Origin: Entomortierella parvispora
Lineage: Eukaryota > Mortierellomycota > Mortierellomycetes > Mortierellales > Mortierellaceae
Reading direction: 5' to 3'
DNA length: 64,000 nt
NCBI GenBank assembly: GCA_963573315.1
Contig: OY752143.1
Location: 1,860,001 to 1,924,000 of the forward strand
Of this stretch, positions 48,055 through 58,510 are shown piece after piece. The notes beneath the pieces were generated by a model. It was not told the DNA's origin. It searched no databases and saw nothing but the letters and a program-made list of their open reading frames with translations. The position numbers were made by a program, and so were the translations under genes. Each line of letters opens with the position of its first letter. Within the stretch, counting starts at the first letter, position 1.

Positions 48055-48850
48055 GGTTGTTTCTGTGTGTTGAAAGGGAAGTGCGCAAGGGGGCTAAAAA
48101 AGGAAAAGAGTGGAGAGGATTGCGAACAAAAGACAGTTCGAGAAAACACAAGGGACAATGAAAAGCCTGCGGGTCGAGGAATGCCGAATGCGTGTGAGTG
48201 AGAGAGAAGAATGAGAAAGAGGTGAAAAAAGAGCGAAAGAGAAAGGGAAGAGGAGAGGAAAAAAGGAGCTTGATCGATCTCAAAGTCCAACTCTTGCACC
48301 CATCTCCTCGTTTGCTGACAAGGACACCCGAGCGAGCACCGAGGGTACGGAGTTAGGGTCTGTCTCCACACTGACAGTTGATGGTTTTCATGTGCGATTA
48401 AGGTCGTCCTTGTCCTGCTGGCGACAACAACGGTGCACGCACTGCGCGCGACCCTTGACACCAATTAGTCACACTGCGCGGGGTCCAATCAGTGCCCTGT
48501 CCCGATCAGTAAGACAATTTCCCTACGCCATGACTGTCTTTCTTTATCTTCAGACTCATTTGCATGAAAGGCGCCCGACCATTTTGGATCAAGGACTCAG
48601 GCACAGCGCTGTTCACCCTCACCCGCATCCACACACGATTCCGTCCTTCATGGATCCGATCGGGTGCCCCCTTGGCCTATATAACAGGGCGATCATCCCG
48701 GATTTTTTTTTCTTTTCTTCTTTTTCATTACTCTTCTCCAACTTACTTTCCTTTGTCGATCTTCGATACCTGTCTTATATTTCTTCAGGAACTCCACTCT
48801 CTCCACTCCTTTCTTCCAACCTTTTCTTCATTTATCTTAATTCTCACACC
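48055..48850. promoter_or_regulatory. divergent promoter ILV2/ILV5
   Basis: 796 bp between the start codons of two consecutive enzymes of valine/isoleucine synthesis. A TATATAA box lies at 48678-48684, 173 bp before the ILV5 ATG, followed by a C/T-rich leader. No clear Leu3 or Gcn4 site was seen. Co-regulation is inferred from layout. Confidence 0.6.
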
Positions 48851-50146
48851 ATGAGCTTTATTGCCCGTTCCGCTCTCCGCCAGCTGACTCGCGTCGCCGC
48901 GCCCTCCGCCCGCTCTTTCTCCGTCGTGGCTCGCTCTGCAGCCATCACCCAGGCCCCTCGTGTCGCTGCCTGCAAGGTAAAGAGGGGTCTCTCGAATCAA
49001 TTGTCTCCACAACAGTCCGTGCCTGGATCTCCCTTTGATCACAATACTGACTTGAAAGTAAATCTTTGATCTTTGCAGGCTGCATTCACCCAGACCCGTG
49101 GCGTCAAGACCATGAACTTTGGTGGCACGGACGAGGTTGTCTATGAGCGCACCGATTATCCCGCTGCCAAGCTTCAGGAGACCTTCAAGAACGATACTCT
49201 CACCGTCCTCGGCTATGGTCCCATGGGTCGTGGTCAAGCCCTCAATCTTCGCGACAACAAGTTGAATGTCATCATTGGTTCTCGCAAGGGCACTTCTTGG
49301 GACAAGGCCGTGTCGGAGGGTTGGGTCCCTGGAAAGACTTTGTTCGAGATTAACGAGGCTTGCGACCGCGGAACTGTCATCATGAACTTGCTCTCTGATG
49401 CCGCCCAGTCTAAACTCTGGAATGAGATCAAGCCCTACCTCACGAAGGGCAAGACTCTGTACTTCTCTCACGGATTTTCTGTCATCTATTCGGAGGACAC
49501 TGGAGTTGTCCCCCCCAAAGACATTGATGTCATTCTCGTTGCCCCCAAGGGTTCCGGAACCACTGTCCGTAACCTCTTCCTCGAGGGTCGCGGCATTAAT
49601 GGATCCGTTGCTGTTTACCAGGATGTCTCTGGAAAGGCCAAGGAGCGCGCTGTCGCCCTCGGCGTTGGTGTCGGCACTGGATACTTGTACGAGACCACCT
49701 TCAAGCAGGAGGTCTACTCTGATCTCTATGGTGAGCGTGGAGTGTTGATGGGTGCTATCCAGGGTCTTTTCGTTGCTCAATACGAAGTTCTCCGCGCCCG
49801 CGGACACACTCCCTCTGAGGCCTTCAACGAGACCGTGGAGGAGGCCACCCAGTCACTTTATCCCTTGATCGGTGCAAACGGCATGGACTGGATGTATGCC
49901 AATTGCTCAACCACTGCCCAGCGTGGTGCCCTTGATTGGTGGAAGAAGTTCCATGATGCTTCCAAGCCTGTTTTCGAGGAACTCTACGAGTCTGTTGCTA
50001 ACGGAACCGAGACCCGGAGATCTCTCGCCAAAAACTCGGCTCCTAACTACCGCGCCGAGTTGGAGGCAGAACTTGCCGAGATCGCCAACCATGAGATGTG
50101 GGTCACTGGAAAGTCTGTCCGCAAGTTGAGACCCGAGAACCAGTAA
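48851..50146 (+). CDS. ILV5: ketol-acid reductoisomerase (acetohydroxyacid isomeroreductase)
   Basis: Two exons, 48851-48976 and 49079-50146, encode 397 residues (yeast Ilv5 395). The presequence MSFIARSALRQLTRVAAPSA contains an RSFSVVAR processing-like site. The mature part begins VKTMNFGGTDEVVYERTDYP and has the NADPH loop VLGYGPMGRGQALNLRDN and the metal-binding helical domain (YDLYGERGVLMGAIQGLF-like, with GQ and E ligands). It converts acetolactate to dihydroxyisovalerate in mitochondria, directly after Ilv2. Codon bias is strong. It is divergent from ILV2 and followed on the same strand by three more BCAA-related genes. Confidence 0.97.
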
Positions 50147-50398
50147 ATTCTACATAGTACCCCTGGACATCTGTCCTTTATCTCCCATCTTTTATCATAG
50201 ACGTGTGTCCACCCACCCAATGCTTGTAACATAAATTCATTTGAAAGATATCTCAATGCAGGCTGTGCGATAAAAATCTTCTGTGACAGCACATTTTTCT
50301 TTTTTTTTTGGGAGATTTCGTGAGAACTTCCCACACTCTATTAACCGTCCAAGGCTCGGTTCCTGCTTCTTTGTCCATCTCTACCTTCGACAATCAAC

Positions 50399-52297
50399 AT
50401 GCTGCGAACGTTCCGAACTGCCGCCAAGGTGTCCCCTTCAATCGTTGCCCAGAGCCGCATTCGCATGGTCAACGGCTGGCTCGGAGCCAGAGTCAATGTA
50501 TGTCCACAGAGTCGTTCCTGAAACATCCGGGAGTGATTCTTCATACGCGATTCTACTGTTTTGCTGATCCCTTGGACCTTTTCAAACAATGTCATTAGAT
50601 GTCCACGACCGCTGCCAAGGACTCCCCCGAGGTACATATTGCTCATAGCAGAAACAGTCTTAAACAGTCGACAGATAGAGCGGGATCAAAGTACTCACGT
50701 CAGTCCGTTTTCACTAGGCCGATGTTTTGCACCGAAAGCACCTCTCTAGTCGCACCTTCGTCCTCAACAGACCCAAGGCATTGAACGCCTTGAACTTGAG
50801 CATGGTCCGCAACATGACCCCTCAACTTCAGGTCAGTCTTCACTCATTATCTATGGGTTATACGTGCGCGCTTTAGATACACATCCACTCATATCCATAC
50901 TCTATCTTGATCAACTCGCATATGTAACAGGCTTGGGACGCTTCGGATCTTTGCAAAGTCATTGTTATCAAGGGTTCAGGAGATAAGGCTTTCTGCGCTG
51001 GCGGAGACGTTCGTCAAGTAGTCGAGCTCGCCCAGAACAAGAAGCATGATGAAGCATTGGCTTTCTTCGCGGAGGAATACAAGCTGAACCATATGATCGC
51101 CACTTTGAACACCCCATTCGTCGCCATTCTTAATGGCATCACCAGTATGTCTACAGCGACCGTTGATAGAAATGACCTGGAGGCGGAAATGTACGGATGC
51201 TGACTTTTTATATTCACTTGTATGTGTTCATAGTGGGTGGCGGCGTTGGACTCTCTGTCCACGCACCTTTCAGGATTGCGACCGAAAAGACATTGTTTGC
51301 GATGCCCGAGACCAACATTGGATTGTTCCCTGATGTTGGAGGTTCGTTCTTCTTGCCCCGCTTGGATGGTGAGACTGGCACATACCTCGGCCTTGTGGGC
51401 ACCCGCCTCAAGGGTATCGACACTGTGTAAGGATCTCGATGAACAGACGGATCGAAACTTTGTGAATACGCAGCTGTACTTTATTAACAACATCACATGC
51501 ATATCTGTTTGGATTTTAGCTATGCCGGAATTGCTACTCACTACGTCCCTTCTGAGCGTTTGGTTGCATTGGAGGATCGTCTCAGTGAATTGGAGACGGA
51601 CAACCACGACGTGATCAACATGGCCATTGAGGATTTCGTCAGCGAACCTCTTCACGATCACAAGTATGCTATCTCTGACAACCGCAACGCCATTGATCGC
51701 TGCTTCCGTTTCAACACCATCGAGGAGATCGTTGCCGCTCTGGAACAGGAGAATACCGACTTTGCCAAGAAGACCTTGAAGACCCTGCGATCCGTCTCAC
51801 CAACATCGCTCAAGGTTACTCTCCAGCAAATCCGTGAAGGTGCCCACCTCGGCATTGCTGACTGCTTTAGAATGGAACACCAGTTGGCCCGCGAGTGCCT
51901 CTATGCTCACGATTTTGCTGAGGGCGTTCGTGCCTTGTTGCTTGACAAGACCAACGAGCCTCACTGGCAGCCTCCTACCATCGAGGCCGTAGACCGTGAG
52001 CAGATGCTGGGACAGTATTTCAGAAACGAAAGCCCCATTCCTCTTGAGCTCTCGAACAAGTCCACATTCACCGAGTACCCTTACAGACGTTATGGTCTCC
52101 CCGCTGAGGACGAGATCCGCTCAATTGTGACAGGCGAAGCCGAGGGCAGCGGACCTTTGCAGTTGACGGCCGAGGAGGTTGCCGATGTTCTTGTCAAGAA
52201 GAGCGGAGGCAAGATTGGTGTGCGCGAAAAAGTGATGGAGGTCCTTTCGCGCAAGGTGAGCAAAGGCGCCGAGGGCGAGCTCAAGTGGATCGACTAG
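50399..52297 (+). CDS. EHD3: 3-hydroxyisobutyryl-CoA hydrolase (HIBCH/Ehd3)
   Basis: Six exons, 50399-50497, 50599-50631, 50718-50831, 50931-51144, 51234-51426 and 51520-52297, encode 476 residues. The N-terminus [20 protein letters not shown] is a mitochondrial presequence. The crotonase fold shows [17 protein letters not shown], oxyanion-hole residues in [15 protein letters not shown] and [18 protein letters not shown], and the catalytic Glu and Asp in [20 protein letters not shown]. In valine breakdown it releases 3-hydroxyisobutyrate from its CoA ester. Its place among valine-synthesis genes is notable. Exon 2 is only 33 nt. A catabolic enzyme is the best call; a related enoyl-CoA hydratase is less likely given the C-terminal extension. 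Confidence 0.93.
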
Positions 52298-52662
52298 AAA
52301 ACGATGTAGAGTCGAGCAATACATGTACACAATAGAACTTTAGTTATCTCATTCGATGTTAACTTAACTGGCTTGTGAAACGATGGCTTATCTTACGCCT
52401 TATGGAAGCAGTCCGACAGTGAGTAATAGTTGTCACGAGCTCAATAGGCTCCACACCCACCAGTCAACTTACTGTTAAACTGACTCGCCTCTTTCATGTG
52501 TCGTCGTTAGTGCAGAACCCTCTCTCATCGCACTAGATCCATTCCTCCTCTCGGTCTGTGCCTGGCTCCTCCTTTTCTTGCTTTAAAATCTTCAAATCCC
52601 CTTCTTGTTTCTTTCCTTTTTCTCTTTCTTCCAACCCGTCCCATCCTTTCAGTTTTTTTTTG
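52298..52662. other. intergenic, EHD3 3' flank and ILV6 promoter
   Basis: 365 bp with a C/T-rich leader just before the ILV6 start. No Leu3-type site was seen. Confidence 0.6.
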
Positions 52663-53867
52663 ATGTGGTCCAGATTCATGACCACGGCCGTCAAGGCTCC
52701 TCAGGTGCGACGCTGCCGAACAACTCTTGCTCCAGTGACTCCCGTCCTTGACTAGCAATGGGGCACAGGAACCGCGATGCTTCTCAATTACGATCCTGAC
52801 TCTGAACTTCTTTATCCGCGATATCCACAGGTTGCCTCCAATGCAGGATCGCTCATGGCTGCTAGTGCTGTCCGATCACACCGGGCCATCAACCCAGTCT
52901 TTGCTCGCCAGTCCTCCTCTTCGACATCCGCTATCTCTTACAAAAAGTCGCATCCTCACAAGCGTCACCCAGCACTGACTTCACAGTATCTTCATCCTGC
53001 CCCACCTTCTGCAGAGGAGGCTGTCTCCAACATTCTCTACAACACACCACCCATTGGACGAGGCCAGACCAAGCAACGCCACATTTTCAACTGTTTGGTT
53101 CAGAACGAGCCTGGAGTGTTGAGTCGTGTCTCTGGTATTCTCGCAGGACGAGGCTTTAACATTGACTCGCTCGTGGTCGCAAAGACAGAGGTTGCAGATC
53201 TCAGTCGTATGACGATTGTTCTTCGTGGTGAATCTTCCACGATTGAGCAAGCTCGGAGGCAATTGGAGGACTTGGTAAGATAAGCAGCAAACGCACATTC
53301 GATTGTTTATTTTATCGCCATGATCCTGTCCGCCATTTCCCCCCCCCTTCTCACTCTTTTTTTCCTTTTGTTTTCTCTTACAATCCGTTTCAGGTGCCAG
53401 TGTGGGCAGTTCTGGATTACACAGGATTCAAAGTGATTGAGCGCGAGTTGTTGCTGATCAAGGTCTCGATCTTGGGACCAGAGCATGTTCGAGCCCAGAT
53501 GACATCTCGTCAACCCAACAACTGGCAATTGGTTCATGAGGAGGCCGAGGACGATATGACGCCCTCGAACGCTCTGCGTCAGACTCACGCTCATCTCAGA
53601 TCCTTGACTGAGCTCGCAAAGCTATTCCAGGGCAAGGTGGTGGATGTCAGTGGTGAATGTTGCGTGATCGAGTTGTCGGCCAAGCCTGATCGTGTAGATG
53701 CATTTGTGAAGCTGGTCAAGCCCTTTGGTATCTTGGAGGCTGCAAGGAGTGGAATGATGGCCATGCCTCGATCGCCCATCTATGATCGCCACGAGAACGA
53801 GGACGAGGACGATGAGGTTCAAGAAGAGGGATCTGGTGTGGATGCCTCGTTGTTGCCCCCTGGATAA
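52663..53867 (+). CDS. ILV6: acetolactate synthase regulatory subunit
   Basis: Three exons: first 52663-52704 (or to 52734), then 52831-53274 and 53394-53867; 319 or 329 residues. The ATG at 52663 gives MWSRFMTTAVKAPQ, a mitochondrial-type start; two weak in-frame donors (GTGCGA, GTGACT) remain possible. An ATG at 52777, inside the proposed intron, would give a form without presequence. The ACT domain is clear: FNCLVQNEPGVLSRVSGILA, RGFNIDSLVV, then ALT_C-type VWAVLDYTGFKVIERELLLI and QGKVVDVSGECCVIEL. It binds Ilv2 and gives valine feedback control. It ends in an acidic tail. It lies two genes downstream of ILV5. Confidence 0.94.
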
Positions 53868-54578
53868 AGAAAAGAACAGTGAGCCAACACCCCCCCTGTA
53901 AAAAATGAGCTCGATAACTTGCTTGCTGCTGTAATAAAAAGTGACAGTTCAATACCCACATCCTTCCACACTCTGTTTCTTTGGATCAATCCGCTTTTTG
54001 ACAGAATCGGCGAGTCTGAGTCAAGGCAGTAGCCATGGTCGATTTTGATTTGTTTTTATTCTCCTTTAGTGTCACCGTGCTGCAGTTGGGCTAGTGAATT
54101 GCACGATACAGACAGACCAGCTTTAAGAAGAGAAAGCCGGAGGAACAAGAAAGAGCCACAATAGCACTGTGGCAGATCGCCAAGGTAACACTCTCCGGAT
54201 GACAATGGGAGGAATATCCGGAGGCGATCTTTGTCAACAAACACAATAGTTCTGTGGGGGAAAAGCAAGATGACAGGAAGAGCAGGATGAGCGCCACAGA
54301 GGCGTCAACAGCAGCACAGATTGAGGTTGACCCGGAGACATCAGGATGGGGACAGACAGACTGACTGACACATAGGCAAGGAGGAAGAGGGCAAACAGTC
54401 ATAACTCATATGGGTCTGATTTAGGTTTGTGATTTGATGCTGGTGTGTGGTGCGAGTGGCTGCATGGGATTTGTGCGTGCGATAGCGAGATAGACTCATG
54501 TGGGTCATGGCTGTTTCTGCCCTGTGATTGCTCGCAGATGCGCCCTCTGCCAAATGCGGCAGAGATGCCCCGAGGTCG

Positions 54579-54588
54579 CCGGAGACGG
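54579..54588. promoter_or_regulatory. putative Leu3-type site CCG-N4-CGG
   Basis: CCGGAGACGG fits the core CCG-N4-CGG bound by the leucine regulator Leu3 in yeasts. It lies 284-293 bp before the start codon and about 25 bp before the TATA box of the LEU2-LEU1 fusion gene. Single-site evidence only; a Leu3 homologue is not in the window. Confidence 0.4.
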
Positions 54589-54612
54589 ACGATGCTTGGA
54601 TGCAGGCAAGCG

Positions 54613-54618
54613 TATAAA
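54613..54618 (+). promoter_or_regulatory. TATA box of the LEU2-LEU1 gene
   Basis: TATAAA about 254 bp upstream of the ATG and about 25 bp after the putative Leu3 site. Confidence 0.55.
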
Positions 54619-54871
54619 GAGTCGATCCTCTTCCCCGCTCTTCCTTCCTTTCTCTTCTTCTTTTTCTCTTCATACTCATCTTCCCTTCCCCACTCTTCTT
54701 CTTCTCTCTCCTTTGCGAGCATCCTTCTATTTGATCTACATCTTTCTCTCTCTTCCAAGCTCGCTCTCTCTTTTCGTTCATACCCCTTTCCCGCAAAGTA
54801 ACGAAAACCATCTATCTGTACACTTTCTTTCCCACCCTCCCCGTCTTATAAAACACCCTTACATACACACA

Positions 54872-57800
54872 ATGACCGTTACCCCCAAGCAGTCCACAGT
54901 CGTTCTCTTGCCCGGAGACGGAGTCGGTCCCGAGGTTATTGCCGAGGCCAAGCGCGTTCTTGAGCTTGTTGCGCAAGTCCGCCAACACAAGGTCCAAATC
55001 ACATTCAAGGAAGAGTTGATCGGCGGTGCTTCTATTGATGCTTCTGGTAAGCCCCTACACCTTTTTTTTTCACTCCTTCTTCTTTGCTGGGTCCTACAGT
55101 TGATTAAAAAAGAGTGGATGTACGTACTGTACGCTGCTTGAGCAAGTGCGAGTTGGGCTTTTCATGCAGACGGCAGCGAAAAGGAGATAATCGGCGGAGG
55201 GGCCAACGAAAGAGTTTAGCTTAACTGGGTGACTGGGTGCCGAGTGACTGACACAATTGGCTCGGACTCTAATCTCTGATTCCTCGCTGAACCATAGGCA
55301 CTGCTCTCACGGAAAAGGCTCTTGCTTCCTGCAAAGCTGCAAATGCTATCCTTCTCGGTGCAGTAGGAGGCCCCAAGTGGGCCACCGGAAACCCCAGACC
55401 CGAGCAAGGGCTCCTCGCTCTCCGAAAGAGTCTTGATCTTTACGCCAACCTCCGTCCCTGCACGTTTGCCTCGGACGCCCTCATCTCACACTCACCTCTC
55501 AAGGAATCAATCGTAAAGGGAGTCGACTTCATGATGATCCGCGAGTTGGTTGGTGGTATCTACTTTGGTGACCGCAAGGAGGCCACCGAGGAGGACGGTT
55601 ATGCTTACGACACTCTCCCTTACTCCAAGGCCGAGGTTGAGCGTGTCACTCGTCTTGCTGCCGCCTTGGCTCTCCAGCACGAGCCTGCCTGGCCAATTCA
55701 CTCAATCGACAAGGCCAATGTTCTTGCCTCTTCTCGTCTCTGGCGCAAGACTGTCACGGAAGTGATTGAAAAGGAATTCCCTCAGCTCAAGGTTAACCAC
55801 CACTTGGTTGACTCTGCAGCCATGTTCTTGGTCAAGAATCCTCGCGGATTGAACGGTGTCATTTTGACCGAAAACATGTTTGGTGATATTCTCTCAGATG
55901 AGGCATCGGTCATCCCCGGATCCCTTGGTCTCTTGCCTTCTGCCTCCTTGAACGGCCTTCCTGAGAAGGGCAAACCTTGCTTGGGAGTCTATGAGCCAAT
56001 CCACGGATCGGCTCCTGATATCGCTGGCCAGGGAGTTGCCAACCCCGTCGGTACCATTCTCTCTGCCGCCATGTTGTTGCGTTACTCGCTCGACATGGAG
56101 GCCGAGGCCGTTGCCATTGAGGACTCTGTTCGCAAGGTCTTGGATGATGCTGATCGCGCCGGATACGCCTTCCGCACGCGCGATTTGGGTGGTGAAAAGT
56201 CCACTAAGGAGATGGGTGACAAGATCTTGGAGGTTCTCGAGAAAGAGCTCTATGGTCTCAACGCCGCCGAGGGTGCCCCCGTTTTTCGCCCTTTGGCCAT
56301 TGGCCGCCCCGCTGGTCGTCGTGGAATGACCATCTCTGAGAAGATTATTGCTCACAACGCTATTGGTCTTTCCGCACCAGGAAATGTCAAGCCCGGTGAC
56401 ATGGTTTGTGTGTCAGTAGACTGGACTTTGGCCTCCGAGTTGACCTGGAAGGGCATGGACAAGACTTACGACTCTATGGGCCGTCCCGCCGTCTACCGTA
56501 ACGATCGTTTCTGGCTCGCCATCGACCACACTGTCGACCCCAGCATCAACCACCTTCCCAAGCCCACTGAGCTCATCAAGGCCTCAACCGACTTTGCCAA
56601 GGAGGCCAAGTTGATCGACTTTTATGGCGCCAACTATTCAATTCTCCACACCGAGTTCTACCGTGAGCGTGCTCAGCCTGGTCAGATGATCATTGGTGCT
56701 GACTCTCACTCTTGCTCTGCCGGTGCTGTCGGTGCCTTTGCCGTCGGTCTTGGTGCTGCTGATGTTGTGATGCCTTTGGTTACTGGTGAGACGTGGTTCA
56801 AGGTCCCAGAGACTGTCGAGATTCGCTTTGTGAACCAGCCTCCCTTCGGTATCGGTGGAAAGGATGCCATTCTCTACGTCCTCCAGCAACTCAAGCGTAA
56901 CACTGTCGCTTTCGAGCGCTCTGTTGAGTACACCGGACCCGGTCTCAAGCACTTGTCCTGCGATGCCCGCTTTGCTTTGGCCAACATGGCCACTGAGTTT
57001 GGTGGTATTGCTGGTGTGTGCGAGGCTGATGAGACGACTGCTGCCTACATTGCCAAGCGCAAGAACCCCCAGCACAAGAACTCTGCATTGTATTTCAAGG
57101 CTGATGAAGATGCCGAGTATGCTGAGACCCACATCATTGACCTGTCCAAGGTTGAGTCTTTGGTTGCCTTGTACCCCGATCCTGACAACTGCGTCGATGT
57201 GGATGCCTGCGCTGGAACCAAGCTCGACGGTTGCTTCATTGGAGCCTGCACAACTGCCGAGGAGGATTTGATTTTGGCCGCTTTGGTCTTGGAGGCTGGT
57301 CTTAAGAAGGGACTCGTCCCTGCTTTGGGAGGCAAGCGCAAGGTCACCCCTGGATCCGTTCCAATTGTTGCCAAGCTCCGTCGCTTGGGATTGCTCAAGA
57401 TCTACGAGCAGGCTGGATTCGAGATTGGTGCTCCTGGATGCTCTTACTGCATTGCTGTCGCTGCCGATCAGGCTGGCGAGGGTGAGGTTTGGTTGTCTTC
57501 CCAGAACCGTAACTTCCGTAACCGCATGGGCAAGGGTGCCATCGGTAACTTGGCCTCTGCTGCCACCGTTGCTGCCTCGGCCTTTGACATGAAGATTCGC
57601 AACCCTCGCGATCTCTTGGACAGTATTGACCGTGTTCGTTACGAGGAGATGCTGGAGCAGTGGATTGAGAAGGGCAAGCCCGTCGTTTACTCTGAGCCAG
57701 CTCCCATTCTTTACAATGCAGCCACTGACAGCGGCTCTCTCCCTGCCCCTCCTCCTTCGTTCTCGGCCACCATCACCGGACGCGTCCAGCGCTTTGAGGA

Positions 57801-58365
57801 CAACATTGATACCGATGCCATCATCCCCGCCCAGTTCATGCCAGGAACCTCTGACAAGGACTTGGGTACCCACGCCTTCCAGTTCGTCAAGCCCGAGTTC
57901 AGAGAGTTGGCCGCCCAGGGTTACGACATTGTGGTTGGAGGTAGTGGATTCGGATCTGGCTCGTCTCGCGAGGAGGCTCCTCGTGCTCTTTTGGGCGCCG
58001 GCATCAAGGCCGTCATTGCCAAGTCGTACGCTTTCATCTACGCTCGTAACCAGCCTAACATGTCGTTGCTCGGAATCACCATCGAGGATGAGACCTTCTA
58101 CGAGCATGCCCAAGAGGGAGCCGAGATCTCAATCGATGTCAAGGAGCGCAAAGTGCACTGCGGTGGTCAGGTCTATCCCTTTGGATTGTCTTTGATGGAG
58201 GAGCGTCTCTTGGCTGGAGGTGGTGTTACTGAGATGTACAAGACTTATGGCAAGCAGTTGTTCCGTGTTGCCACTGCCCCTGAGGCCACTTCTAGCTCCT
58301 GCGGCTCTGAAATCAAGGCTGCTTCAAAAAGCAACTGTGGCGATGACAGCGAGCTCGCCTGGTAA
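54872..58365 (+). CDS. LEU2-LEU1: LEU2-LEU1 fusion: 3-isopropylmalate dehydrogenase joined to LeuC-LeuD isopropylmalate isomerase
   Basis: Two exons, 54872-55046 and 55298-58365, encode 1080 residues in one frame; all of the joint is inside exon 2. Residues 1 to about 372 are a complete isopropylmalate dehydrogenase: [109 protein letters not shown] linker of about 30 residues follows. From about 402 comes a LeuC/aconitase large domain ([27 protein letters not shown], FeS cysteines in [10 protein letters not shown] and GAPGCSYC), and from about 885 a LeuD swivel domain ([31 protein letters not shown]). The product covers two consecutive leucine steps. There is no presequence, so it is probably cytosolic. 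Confidence 0.95.
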
Positions 58366-58510
58366 ATCAACTCATTTTGCAAGCATTCATAAACCCAACC
58401 CAATAAATGTATATAATTTTCATTGTAAAAAAGCAACAACTTGTCAAAGGGACATGGTATTTAAAAAGGTATTGTTGGAAGTTATAAGTAAAAAAAAGCG
58501 GTGTTTATGT

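Larger units (their letters stand above)
53868..54871. promoter_or_regulatory. intergenic, promoter of the LEU2-LEU1 fusion gene
   Basis: About 1 kb with a CCG-N4-CGG site at 54579-54588, a TATA box at 54613-54618, a Gcn4-like TGAGTCA at 54017-54023 and a long C/T-rich leader. The leader length agrees with a start site near 54640-54700. Confidence 0.6.

Noticed and set aside
48785-49807. 340-residue open frame antisense to ILV5
   Set aside because: It mirrors the codon bias of the highly expressed ILV5 gene and has no family features.
56638-58113. 491-residue open frame antisense to the LEU fusion
   Set aside because: A shadow of biased codon use in the isomerase half; the sense protein is full of conserved motifs.
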